Shown piece by piece: positions 42,623 to 50,068 of a stretch of DNA of 64,000 nt (position 1 is its first letter; each line of letters opens with the position of its first letter). The notes beneath the pieces are model-generated. The model was not told the origin of the DNA, made no database searches, and saw nothing but the letters and a program-made list of their open reading frames with translations. This stretch comes from Bacteroidales bacterium (GTDB taxonomy: Bacteria > Bacteroidota > Bacteroidia > Bacteroidales > UBA932): the NCBI GenBank assembly GCA_024691765.1, contig JAILNI010000049.1:1-64000 (forward strand). Direction: 5' to 3'. A program made the position numbers and the translations under genes.

Positions 42623-43392
42623 TGAAAAAGTTACTATTGATAGGCGCAGCCCTGGCCGCTTGCGCTCCGTTCGCATTCGCACAGGAAGCCGACAGCAGCA
42701 GGACAGACGCGAAAGACCGTCTGGAAAAGATCGAACAGCTTGCCGACATGGCAAAGGAGAAGAAGGCCGGGAAGTCGAAGAAGTTCTTCGATTACGAAAT
42801 GGTTCACCGCCTTGGATATGGTTCCCATTTGATGGAACCTGACGAATTCAACCAGGATTACCTTAAAAGCCGCGAAATCTGGTTCAATGCCTTCGACCTC
42901 GTGCTGAATCCGGCCCCCTGGTTCTCGGCAAGCCTGGGAGTGAATCTCAAATGGGACAGGTTCCTTGCCGCAGGCGACTATTATATCTATGCGGACGCGA
43001 CCGACGGCAACACGGCCAAGTTCGCCCCGATTGCCACCCAGCAGGCACTTTACCCGGCTGCAGGCGGTAATTTCAAAAAACTCTCCAGTCAGGTTAATCT
43101 TTTCTCGCTCGAGGCTCCCCTGCTCATCGGTTTCAGTTTCGGTGACCTCGGGTTAAAACTCGGCGCACAGGCTGTCGTGCCGCTCACTGCAAAACAGATT
43201 GAAAGGGCTGAATATGCGAATACAAAGGTCAGGAGCAATGTCGGAAAGTTGAACAAGTCGCCTTTCTACTATGGCTTCTATGGAGAGCTGAACTACAGCG
43301 AACTCGGCGTTTATGCCAAATACTCCCCTGCGGAAATACTTCCGGGAACGGTTCAGGATCTGATTACAATTGGTTTGGTCCTGGGATTCTAG
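42622..43392 (+). CDS. Outer-membrane beta-barrel protein (PorT-like), unassigned
   Basis: 256 residues. Signal peptide (MKKLLLIGAALAACAPFAFA), a charged helical linker (about 21-55), and then a small beta-barrel with aromatic strand ends (YYGFYGELNYSELGVYAKYS; terminal GLVLGF). The shape resembles 8-10-stranded outer-membrane proteins. It is translationally coupled to sppA. The stop overlaps that of the convergent priA at CTAG. Confidence 0.68.
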   Translation: MKKLLLIGAALAACAPFAFAQEADSSRTDAKDRLEKIEQLADMAKEKKAGKSKKFFDYEMVHRLGYGSHLMEPDEFNQDYLKSREIWFNAFDLVLNPAPWFSASLGVNLKWDRFLAAGDYYIYADATDGNTAKFAPIATQQALYPAAGGNFKKLSSQVNLFSLEAPLLIGFSFGDLGLKLGAQAVVPLTAKQIERAEYANTKVRSNVGKLNKSPFYYGFYGELNYSELGVYAKYSPAEILPGTVQDLITIGLVLGF

Positions 43393-45179
43393 ACCGGATC
43401 CACGTCGATGATTGCCAAGCCCCCTGCCAGCCGGCCGAGGGCTTGCTTTTTTTCTGCAAGGGAACGGTCCCTGGGAAGAGTGACGCGAAGGAAGAGCTGT
43501 CCGTCACGGCGGCGTAATGCGTCGCTTACCGTAAAACCGGCCCTGCGCAGTTTGCGGCCGAGAGCCGAAGCATCGCCTTCAGTCTTTCCCGGAAGGATAT
43601 TTACATCTGCAATACGTGTATATGGTGGAAGGGAGAATGCACGACGTTCCGCAAGAAGCGATTCCGTACCATGCAGTGAGAAAACCTGATGCCCTGGAGT
43701 ACGGGTCTGAAGGATGAGCCTTCGGCACCTCGAATTCAAGCCGGCAATGAATTGGAAGGCACGTTCGTCGCTTCGGAAGTCGTCCGGGCGGAAAAGGGCG
43801 TCGGCGTTCAGTACTGCCACAAGGGCATAATCCGAAAGCTCTGTCCTGGCGGCTTCGCCCAGGGTAAGAATATCGAAGCGCCCGGTTTCTTCCGGGAAAA
43901 GCTGCGACATGCTTTCGGCAACTTCTTCTTCGGGCTCGAAGCCGCGGACAAGGGCTACTCGGCCTTCCCGGCACTCGCCCGCAAGGGCACGGGAGATGCA
44001 GCCTGCCATGCCCCGTTTGCGCTTCTCAGCCGCTATGTCTATAAGTGACAGCGGCCTGGCTGCGACAGGGCCTTCCATAAGGGCGTACTTCCTGCTGGCG
44101 GCATTGTATTCTGATTCAAGAGACGGGGCTTCCGAACCAAGCAGAACAGGGATTCCATGTATGCCGGCAAGCATTACGGCGGCATCGCGGGCGTTCAGCC
44201 TGGGAGCGGTGTCGCTTTTGTAGAACGGGGATTGCTCTTCGTCCACTATGATGAGTCCCAGGTTGCTGAAGGGCAGGAAAAGGCTGCTGCGGGTACCAAG
44301 CAGAATGTATGGGCGGCCGCTTCTGATACGGTCTGCGATGACTCTTCTGCGGACTGTGGTTTCCTTTGAGTGGTAAACCAGCAGGGCCTGTTCGAATTCC
44401 CCTCGGAGTCCGGCCTCGAGTTCCTTTGCAAGGGCCGTTTCCGGAACCATCAGAACTACGCTGCGCCCGGAGGCAAGGCAGTTTGAACAGACGGCTATAT
44501 ACTCCCCCGTCCTGTCGGCTGCTTTGAAGAGAAGGGGCCTGCCCGGCTTGAGTTCAGGCCACACCGCGCTCTTCGCCGCCTTAATCAGCGGAAGCGCATC
44601 TTTGGAAAACAACTGCTTCGAAGATATGGCCTCCAGCTGAAGCAGTGCGTTCTGCAGCTCCGCGGCGATCTTTTCCCGTTCCGAGTGCAGACGTTCCGAC
44701 ACGGCGGCATTGTGCTTTTTTGCAAGAGCCTCGTCTTTGGCGGAAAGGCGGGCACGGAGTTTTTCTACCCTTGCCTTCCAGAGCGCCTCTTCCGCATCGG
44801 ACAGGCGCCTGCGGCGTTCCGCCGAGCGTGCACCTATCTCTTCCGACTGTATCTTCTGGGCAGGATAGGCCGCCTTGTACACTTCTCCAATGGTGCAGAG
44901 GTAGTACTCCGAGATAAAACGCCAGAATTCCAGTTCGTGCGGCGTAACTGCAGGCAGTTCCGGGAGCAGTTCCTTGACTGCCGATATCTTTCCGGGGGCT
45001 ATGTCGGGTTCAATGTCCACTGCTGAGACCACGCCCACATAAGCGCGGCCGGAGAACACCACTCGAACCCTGTCGCCTGCTTGCACCTGAACGGAAGAAT
45101 CAACTCCGTCCAGGCAATAACAAGGCTCCCACTCCAGGCGGAGTGGGAGTATTACTTGTATGTAGCGCTTTCCCTGCAC
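43389..45179 (-). CDS. priA: PriA-like protein with degenerate helicase motifs
   Basis: 596 residues from a GTG start that shares one base with the preceding stop; no ATG is available nearby. The 3'-DNA-binding start (YIQVILPLRLEWEPCYCL) and the helicase core outline are recognisable: LVYHSKETTVRRRVIADRIR, ILLGTRSSLFLPFSNLGLII, VDEEQSPFYKSD and PDDFRSDERAFQFI. But the Walker A (GxTGSGKT) is replaced by FKAADRTGEY, the DEEH box reads DEEQ, the eight-Cys zinc region is absent, and the GRAGR motif VI is gone (GLNSRCRRL). E. coli PriA has 732 residues. It may act only as a structural loader in replication restart. The frame is intact, so it is not an obvious pseudogene. Confidence 0.82.
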   Translation of the reverse strand: MQGKRYIQVILPLRLEWEPCYCLDGVDSSVQVQAGDRVRVVFSGRAYVGVVSAVDIEPDIAPGKISAVKELLPELPAVTPHELEFWRFISEYYLCTIGEVYKAAYPAQKIQSEEIGARSAERRRRLSDAEEALWKARVEKLRARLSAKDEALAKKHNAAVSERLHSEREKIAAELQNALLQLEAISSKQLFSKDALPLIKAAKSAVWPELKPGRPLLFKAADRTGEYIAVCSNCLASGRSVVLMVPETALAKELEAGLRGEFEQALLVYHSKETTVRRRVIADRIRSGRPYILLGTRSSLFLPFSNLGLIIVDEEQSPFYKSDTAPRLNARDAAVMLAGIHGIPVLLGSEAPSLESEYNAASRKYALMEGPVAARPLSLIDIAAEKRKRGMAGCISRALAGECREGRVALVRGFEPEEEVAESMSQLFPEETGRFDILTLGEAARTELSDYALVAVLNADALFRPDDFRSDERAFQFIAGLNSRCRRLILQTRTPGHQVFSLHGTESLLAERRAFSLPPYTRIADVNILPGKTEGDASALGRKLRRAGFTVSDALRRRDGQLFLRVTLPRDRSLAEKKQALGRLAGGLAIIDVDPV

Positions 45180-45871
45180 TACTTGAGGGTTCCTTCCTCG
45201 GCGGCCTTGATCATGGCCTCGTTGGCGGTCACGTAGATCTCCACGCGGCGGTTTGCAGCCTTGCCTTCCTCGGTGTCGTTGGAAGCGATGGGAAGATCGT
45301 AGCTCTTGCCTTCGGAGGTGATGCGCGCCTTTGCCATGCCCTGGCTCTCAAGGAACGAGGAAACGGCATCGGCCCTCTTCTGGGAGACCTTCTTGTTTGC
45401 GGCCTCGGTGCCTACGTTGTCGGTGTGGCCCCAGACGGTGATGTCGGTTTCGGGCATGTCTTCCATGGTCTTTGCGAAGGAAGCGAGGGTCGCCTTGCTC
45501 TCGTCACTGAGGACGCTGCTGTTGAATCCGAAGAGGATGCCGCTGTCGAAGGTGACGCGGATGGCCTTGAGGCCATTGATTTCGAATTCCTCGACCTTTG
45601 CCTTCTTGAGGGCTGCGAGTTCTTCGGCCTTCTTGTCCATCTTGTTGCCGATGAGAGCGCCGGCAGTGCCGCCTACCGCGGTTCCTGCAGTTGCGCCGAT
45701 CGCTACGGCCTTGGCGTCGCCGCCGCTGATCACATAGCCGAGGGCAGCGCCGAGAACTGCGCCGCCGCCAGCGCCGAGAAGTCCGCCCTTCTGGGCTTTG
45801 TTAAGGGAAGAGCAAGCGGTGACCGCGATGATGAGTGCACCGCAAAGAATGGTAGTAAGAACCTTTTTCAT
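45179..45871 (-). CDS. OmpA-family lipoprotein with glycine-zipper domain
   Basis: 230 residues from ATG at 45871; a longer in-frame start adds 29 residues without a signal sequence and is rejected. Lipobox VTAC (Cys20), then a glycine zipper (GGLLGAGGGAVLGAALGYV), and a C-terminal OmpA peptidoglycan-binding domain with VWGHTDNVGTEAANKKVSQK and RADAVSSFLESQGM. It should tether the outer membrane to the cell wall. It precedes priA directly (1 bp overlap), which is probably chance packing. Confidence 0.9.
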   Translation of the reverse strand: MKKVLTTILCGALIIAVTACSSLNKAQKGGLLGAGGGAVLGAALGYVISGGDAKAVAIGATAGTAVGGTAGALIGNKMDKKAEELAALKKAKVEEFEINGLKAIRVTFDSGILFGFNSSVLSDESKATLASFAKTMEDMPETDITVWGHTDNVGTEAANKKVSQKRADAVSSFLESQGMAKARITSEGKSYDLPIASNDTEEGKAANRRVEIYVTANEAMIKAAEEGTLK

Positions 45872-45918
45872 ATTACTGTTATTAAATGTTGTTTTCGGAT
45901 TATGCAATAATAATGATT

Positions 45919-46596
45919 TTAGCGGACATTTCCAACTATGGACGTCACTATCAGGCATTCAGCAAGAATATAGGTAGACATTATCGCCACCCCTATGCCC
46001 GGGAACCTTATGTCCAGGAGGCTGTTGCAGGCCACGAGAACGTCGCTCAGCACGAAAATGAGACCTCCGCAGAAGGTGAGCCAGTAAACCCGCTTTTTTG
46101 CATTGAATATGCCCCAGAGGCCGCAGACCGCAACGAAGAGCAGCAGCGAACCGTATACGAAGACGGCATATTTGATGGGCCCTTCGAACTTGAGCAGAAG
46201 CACAAGGGAGAGGACAATCAAAAGCGTCAGGGCTATGGAAAGGCCCAGGACCACTTTGCTGCCTCCACTGAACACTCCGCTCTTGGCGAAGATTGTGATA
46301 TAGAAGATGTGCCCTATGAGGAAGCAGCTGAGGCCTGCCACGAACAGCGGAAAGCTTCCCAGCATGAGGAAGACGTCGCCGCCGCAGTGGAAGCAGAGCG
46401 CGAAGCTCAGCAGTACGGCAAGATTCTTCGGGGCGGCAGTGCCCTCAAGGGCCAGGAGGGCGTTAAGCAGGACAAGCGGCATCAGGAGGGGCTTTGAGAG
46501 CCTCATCATGAGTTCGCTGTCAATCCAGTTTCCGGTAATGTTTACTGCGGTCGCCACTGCGAAGAGCACGAGGGCGACCCATTTCTTTGCGTTCAT
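45919..46596 (-). CDS. YhhN/TMEM86-family lysoplasmalogenase-like membrane protein
   Basis: 225 residues from ATG at 46596, which overlaps the DUF1343 stop by 4 bp. About eight membrane helices and family segments MRLSKPLLMPLVLLNAL, CFHCGGDVFLMLG and GGLIFVLSDVLVACN, with the conserved Asp pair. The family hydrolyses or remodels lysoplasmalogens or related lipids; activity here is unproven. Plasmalogen lipids occur in several anaerobic bacteria. Confidence 0.85.
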   Translation of the reverse strand: MNAKKWVALVLFAVATAVNITGNWIDSELMMRLSKPLLMPLVLLNALLALEGTAAPKNLAVLLSFALCFHCGGDVFLMLGSFPLFVAGLSCFLIGHIFYITIFAKSGVFSGGSKVVLGLSIALTLLIVLSLVLLLKFEGPIKYAVFVYGSLLLFVAVCGLWGIFNAKKRVYWLTFCGGLIFVLSDVLVACNSLLDIRFPGIGVAIMSTYILAECLIVTSIVGNVR

Positions 46597-47633
46597 TTTA
46601 TTCTTATTGGTTGATCGTCGTAGAGAAGGTAGCGTTTTGCTTTGCGCAGCCACTTCTGCTCCCCTTCCTTAACATGCTCTTCCACTACGTCGAAGGTAAG
46701 CTCGCCGCGCAGATACTCTTCAATAACGGGATCCGCCACGCGGGTGTAGAGTTCTTCGGACATGTGGAAGTGGGAATAGCGGTTGGAGAGCCAGTGCATG
46801 AGCTGCACGGTATGCAGGAGGGAGTGGTAGCGTGTGCCGGGAGTGAGAATGAACTGGAAACCGTGGCAGAGCTGCCCCTTGTAGATACCTTCGACAGGCA
46901 TGTAGTCGAGCGGACGCACCAGAACTCCCTGAGGAAGCGGCATGCTCACGGTATCCGCCTTCAGCCAGGGAGCGCCAATTATTTCGTAGGGCCTCTTTGT
47001 GCCTATGCCCGGGGAAACGTTGGTATCGTTCCAAAGGCTTCCTCCGGAATAGAAGTACGGAGTGAAAACTCCGGGGAAATCGTGCGCCGGAGGTATGGTC
47101 CAGGGCATCAGTATGCGTGCGGTATCGGCTACCGCGGCCGAAATCACATGAAGCGGATAAGCCGCTTTTATCTCGTCTGCATAAAGACAGCAGAGCTCTC
47201 CGAGGGTAAGACCGTGACGGTGCGTCACCGCTGGAGTCCATTCGTCAGCGAGTCCGGCCGGGATGGTGCCTTCAACGTCCCTTCCGGCGGGATTGGGATG
47301 GTCGACTATGTAGAGTGCCGGTGGCTCCGGAAGGGAGCGCATGGCTGTCATCAGGCGCAGAACGTCCACAGTATAGGGGAAGTAGCGCGAGCCCACGTCC
47401 TGGATTTCCACCACCACGGCGGCGAGACCCTGAAGGTCTTCCACGTCGAAGAGTATGTGGTCGCTCTCCGGACGGAAGACCCTGCGCAGCACTCCCCTTT
47501 CCCGGAAAAACTCCCAGAGGTATTTCCCGCTGTCCGCATACCAGCACGAATCCGTGCAGAACACCCCCACAGGACCGCTCAGCAGCGCCTTGTCGGTCTG
47601 TTCATGGATGGCAGTGGTGCGGAAAGAGAACAT
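46593..47633 (-). CDS. DUF1343 (NamZ-like) protein, short form without signal peptide
   Basis: 346 residues from ATG at 47633; upstream in-frame codons overlap glmM and are not family-like. Conserved pieces: VVEIQDVGSRYFPYTVDVLR, LYIVDHPNPAGRDVEGTIPA, VTHRHGLTLGELCCLYADEI. The family includes exo-beta-N-acetylmuramidase NamZ. Compared with typical members (about 400 aa) the N-terminal part is compressed, the usual EHG segment is not visible, and no secretion signal is present, so it may act in the cytoplasm, perhaps in muropeptide recycling. It starts 1 bp into the glmM stop. Confidence 0.8.
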   Translation of the reverse strand: MFSFRTTAIHEQTDKALLSGPVGVFCTDSCWYADSGKYLWEFFRERGVLRRVFRPESDHILFDVEDLQGLAAVVVEIQDVGSRYFPYTVDVLRLMTAMRSLPEPPALYIVDHPNPAGRDVEGTIPAGLADEWTPAVTHRHGLTLGELCCLYADEIKAAYPLHVISAAVADTARILMPWTIPPAHDFPGVFTPYFYSGGSLWNDTNVSPGIGTKRPYEIIGAPWLKADTVSMPLPQGVLVRPLDYMPVEGIYKGQLCHGFQFILTPGTRYHSLLHTVQLMHWLSNRYSHFHMSEELYTRVADPVIEEYLRGELTFDVVEEHVKEGEQKWLRKAKRYLLYDDQPIRIK

Positions 47634-49048
47634 CAGCCTTCGATTATCTTCTTTGCAAGCGCCACCACCTCGTTTCCGAGGGCCTCGGCCCTTTCCATGG
47701 TGGGAGCTTCGGAATACACGCGGATGATGGGCTCGGTATTGGAGCGGCGCAGGTGCACCCACTCGCGCTTAGCCTCGAAGTCGACTTTCACGCCGTCGAT
47801 GGTGGTAACCTTTTCGGAAGCGAAACGCTCCTTCATGGCCTCTAGTATCCTGTCGATAAGGGCGGAATCGGAGAGGTCGATGCGGTTCTTGGCTATCGCG
47901 TAGGGCGGAAGTGTCTTCTTGTATTCGCTGACTTTCATTCCCAGATGAGCGAGATTGCTCAGGAAGAGCGCAACGCCGACCATCGCATCTCGGCCGCAGT
48001 GGCTTTCGGGATAGATGACGCCTCCGTTGCCTTCGCCGCCGATAAGGGCGCCTATCTCATGCATCTTTGTGGTGACGTTCACTTCTCCCACCGCAGAGGC
48101 GCAGTAGGTGCCGCCGTGACGTTCCGTTACATCGCGCAGGGCCCTCGAGGACGAGAGGTTGCTCACCGTCTTGGGGTTCTTCACGCCTTCCTTTTCGGCA
48201 ATGCCGAGAAGGTAATCCGCAACGGCCACGAGGGTATATTCCTCCACGAACGGTTTTCCGTCTTCCTGGATGAGAGCAAGCCTGTCCACGTCGGGATCGA
48301 CGCTGATTCCGAAATCCGCCTTTTCGTTAACCACAGTTTCGCTCAGCTCCACGAGGTTCTGCGGAAGCGGTTCAGGGTTGTGGGCGAAGTCACCGGTAGG
48401 CTCGCAGTTAAGGCCTATGCATTCCACACCCAGTTTCTCAAGCAGGCGCGGCATAATGATGCCGCCGACGCTGTTCACCGCGTCCACGACTACTTTGAAG
48501 CCGGCCTTTTTGATGGCCGGGACATCAACCGCCTTGAGCGCGAGCACGGACTCGATGTGTTCGTCGGTGAAGTCGTGCTCCGTGATATGGCCGAGTTCGT
48601 CCACGGGGGCGAAATCGAAGTCGCCGCTCTCAGCGCAGTCGAGTATGGCCTGTCCCTGGGCCGCCGTGAGGAATTCACCGTGCTCGTTGAGAAGCTTCAG
48701 GGCGTTCCACTGGCGGGGATTGTGGGAGGCTGTGAGGATGATGCCGCCGTCCGCCTTGCTGAAGGTGACTGCCAGTTCGGTGGTCGGAGTGGATGCGAAG
48801 CCGCACTTCACCACGTCTACGCCGCAGGCTACGAGAGTGCCGCAGACCAGCTGCTCAACCATCTCCCCGCTGAGACGGGCGTCACGGCCTACCACCACCT
48901 TGTATTTCTTGCCGAAAGGCTGTTTGCGTTCACGGAGCTTAGCGCAGTAGGCATATGTGAACTTTACTATGTCTACCGGGGTCAGACCCTCTCCTGCCGG
49001 GCCGCCTATGGTGCCGCGGATGCCGGAAATGCTCTTAATCAATGTCAT
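47633..49048 (-). CDS. glmM: Phosphoglucosamine mutase-type phosphohexomutase
   Basis: 471 residues from ATG at 49048 (MTLIKSISGIRGTIGG); a start 7 codons upstream would lie within the promoter. Active-site phosphoserine loop ILTASHNPRQWNALK, metal-binding loop SVDPDVDRLALIQEDG, substrate loop GEGNGGVIYPESHCGRDA and phosphate-binding RRSNTEPIIRVYSEA are complete. It interconverts glucosamine 6- and 1-phosphate for UDP-GlcNAc; a phosphomannomutase activity cannot be excluded. It heads a run with DUF1343 and the YhhN protein. Confidence 0.88.
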   Translation of the reverse strand: MTLIKSISGIRGTIGGPAGEGLTPVDIVKFTYAYCAKLRERKQPFGKKYKVVVGRDARLSGEMVEQLVCGTLVACGVDVVKCGFASTPTTELAVTFSKADGGIILTASHNPRQWNALKLLNEHGEFLTAAQGQAILDCAESGDFDFAPVDELGHITEHDFTDEHIESVLALKAVDVPAIKKAGFKVVVDAVNSVGGIIMPRLLEKLGVECIGLNCEPTGDFAHNPEPLPQNLVELSETVVNEKADFGISVDPDVDRLALIQEDGKPFVEEYTLVAVADYLLGIAEKEGVKNPKTVSNLSSSRALRDVTERHGGTYCASAVGEVNVTTKMHEIGALIGGEGNGGVIYPESHCGRDAMVGVALFLSNLAHLGMKVSEYKKTLPPYAIAKNRIDLSDSALIDRILEAMKERFASEKVTTIDGVKVDFEAKREWVHLRRSNTEPIIRVYSEAPTMERAEALGNEVVALAKKIIEG

Positions 49049-49054
49049 ATGGTA

Positions 49055-49086
49055 CAAATTTACATGCAAACCGAGAGAAAAGCAAA
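49055..49086 (-). promoter_or_regulatory. glmM promoter with consensus boxes
   Basis: Minus strand: TTTG (49086-49083), a 20-bp spacer, TAAATTTG (49062-49055), then 6 bp to the ATG at 49048. This fixes the start codon and implies a very short leader. Confidence 0.8.
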
Positions 49087-49135
49087 TTTATTTGCTCTTC
49101 CGAGGTGCAGCCGTAAATGCCGCGGAGCGGAATAT

Positions 49136-49170
49136 AAAAAAAAGCTCGCAACCTTGTTGCAAGCTTTTTA
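49136..49170 (-). terminator. Terminator after rpmE2
   Basis: Minus strand: AAAAAGCTTGCAAC, loop AAG, GTTGCGAGCTTTTT, a 14-bp stem with one G-U pair, ending in eight T. It lies just downstream of the L31 stop. Confidence 0.85.
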
Positions 49171-49191
49171 CCTATCTTGAAGAAAGAAAAC

Positions 49192-49443
49192 TTATTTCTT
49201 TCTGGCTTTGTAGCGCTGGTAGAACATATCAACACGACCGGCGGTGTCAAGAATCTTGGTTTTACCGGTGTAGAACGGGTGGGAAGTATTGGAGATTTCC
49301 ACCTTTACGAGGGGATATTCAACACCGTCGACCACCAGGGTTTCCTTCGTGGTGGCGCAGGAACGGGTGATGAACACGTCCTCGTTTGACATATCCTTGA
49401 ATGCTACAAGACGGTAGGATTCGGGATGTATTCCTTTTTTCAT
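49192..49443 (-). CDS. rpmE2: 50S ribosomal protein L31 type B
   Basis: 83 residues. MKKGIHPESYRLVAFKDMSN and ISNTSHPFYTGKTKI are the L31B signatures. No zinc-binding CxxC is present, so it is the Cys-minus type that replaces zinc L31 under zinc limitation in some bacteria. The ATG is only 17 bp beyond the tRNA-Glu CCA end, with no promoter between, so it is probably cotranscribed with that tRNA. Confidence 0.97.
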   Translation of the reverse strand: MKKGIHPESYRLVAFKDMSNEDVFITRSCATTKETLVVDGVEYPLVKVEISNTSHPFYTGKTKILDTAGRVDMFYQRYKARKK

Positions 49444-49460
49444 AATCGATTAATAAAAGG

Positions 49461-49535
49461 TGGTAGTGGGTAGGAGAATCGAACTCCTATTGCAAGATTG
49501 AGAATCTTGAGTACTAACCGTTATACGAACCCACC
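49461..49535 (-). tRNA. tRNA-Glu (CTC), CCA encoded
   Basis: 75 nt including CCA. Anticodon arm CAAGATTCTCAATCTTG with anticodon CTC (reads GAG), T arm AGGAGTTCGATTCTCCT, acceptor GGTGGGT/ACCCACT with a G-U first pair. The anticodon reading assumes the usual 7-nt loop. Confidence 0.95.
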
Positions 49536-49549
49536 GGTTTTTTGGACTG

Positions 49550-49580
49550 CAAAGATAGGTAAATTTATTAAACGAGCAAA
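49550..49580 (-). promoter_or_regulatory. tRNA-Glu-rpmE2 promoter with consensus boxes
   Basis: Minus strand: TTTG (49580-49577), a 19-bp spacer, TATCTTTG (49557-49550), 14 bp before the tRNA. Spacing is the same as for tRNA-Phe. Confidence 0.85.
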
Positions 49581-49599
49581 TATTTCACGCAATTTTTCC

Positions 49600-49607
49600 T
49601 AACTTTG
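49600..49607 (+). promoter_or_regulatory. -7 box TAACTTTG 5 bp before a start codon
   Basis: Full TAnnTTTG match on the plus strand, then TAAAT and the ATG at 49613. Transcript would be leaderless or nearly so. Confidence 0.65.
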
Positions 49608-49612
49608 TAAAT

Positions 49613-50065
49613 ATGAAAACTGTCACCAAAATTCTTATCTGGATTGTAGTCGCCCTGGTGCTCGTGCTGGGCATCTGGTTCGGCGTCAAGTTCTACTTCG
49701 TGCTTGGCGACGGCGTAAAGGCCGGCAACCTCAATCAGGTGGTATACAAAGGCTGGGTTTGGAAAACCTACGAAGGGCGCATCATAATGTCCGGCTTCCG
49801 CGGCAGCAAGTCCTCCAGAGGAGGCATCCAGAGCAACGAATTCAACTTTTCTGTAGACAAAAAGGCCGTCGGTTACCGTGCCAACGGCAGCGTTTATTCT
49901 GTAGCCGATTCCCTTATGCGCTGCAGCGGAAAGAACGTCCAGGTGCGCTATCGTGAATACAAGGGCTCTCTCCCCTGGCGCGGAATGCAGCACTACATAG
50001 TCTACGAAATACTAAATGTGAGCGAACCCTCGGAGTACACAACCATACCCATTGAATCCGAATAA
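49613..50065 (+). CDS. Small membrane-anchored protein of unknown function
   Basis: 150 residues: an N-terminal membrane helix (ILIWIVVALVLVLGIWFGVK) and a soluble beta-rich domain of about 115 residues, probably periplasmic. Similar Bacteroidota proteins exist, some carrying a mistaken 6-phosphogluconate dehydrogenase name. I cannot assign a function. It lies 3 bp before the S9 peptidase gene and is likely cotranscribed with it. Confidence 0.78.
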   Translation: MKTVTKILIWIVVALVLVLGIWFGVKFYFVLGDGVKAGNLNQVVYKGWVWKTYEGRIIMSGFRGSKSSRGGIQSNEFNFSVDKKAVGYRANGSVYSVADSLMRCSGKNVQVRYREYKGSLPWRGMQHYIVYEILNVSEPSEYTTIPIESE

Positions 50066-50068
50066 TCG

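Noticed and set aside
41105..42754. 549-codon open frame on the minus strand
   Set aside because: Antisense to sppA, whose catalytic Lys and Ser motifs are intact.
45872..45958. Longer OmpA lipoprotein start
   Set aside because: It would bury the signal peptide and lipobox 29 residues inside the protein.
47634..47762. Upstream in-frame extension of the DUF1343 gene
   Set aside because: It overlaps the glmM 3' end, is Arg/Gly-rich and unlike the family; ATG at 47633 couples to the glmM stop.
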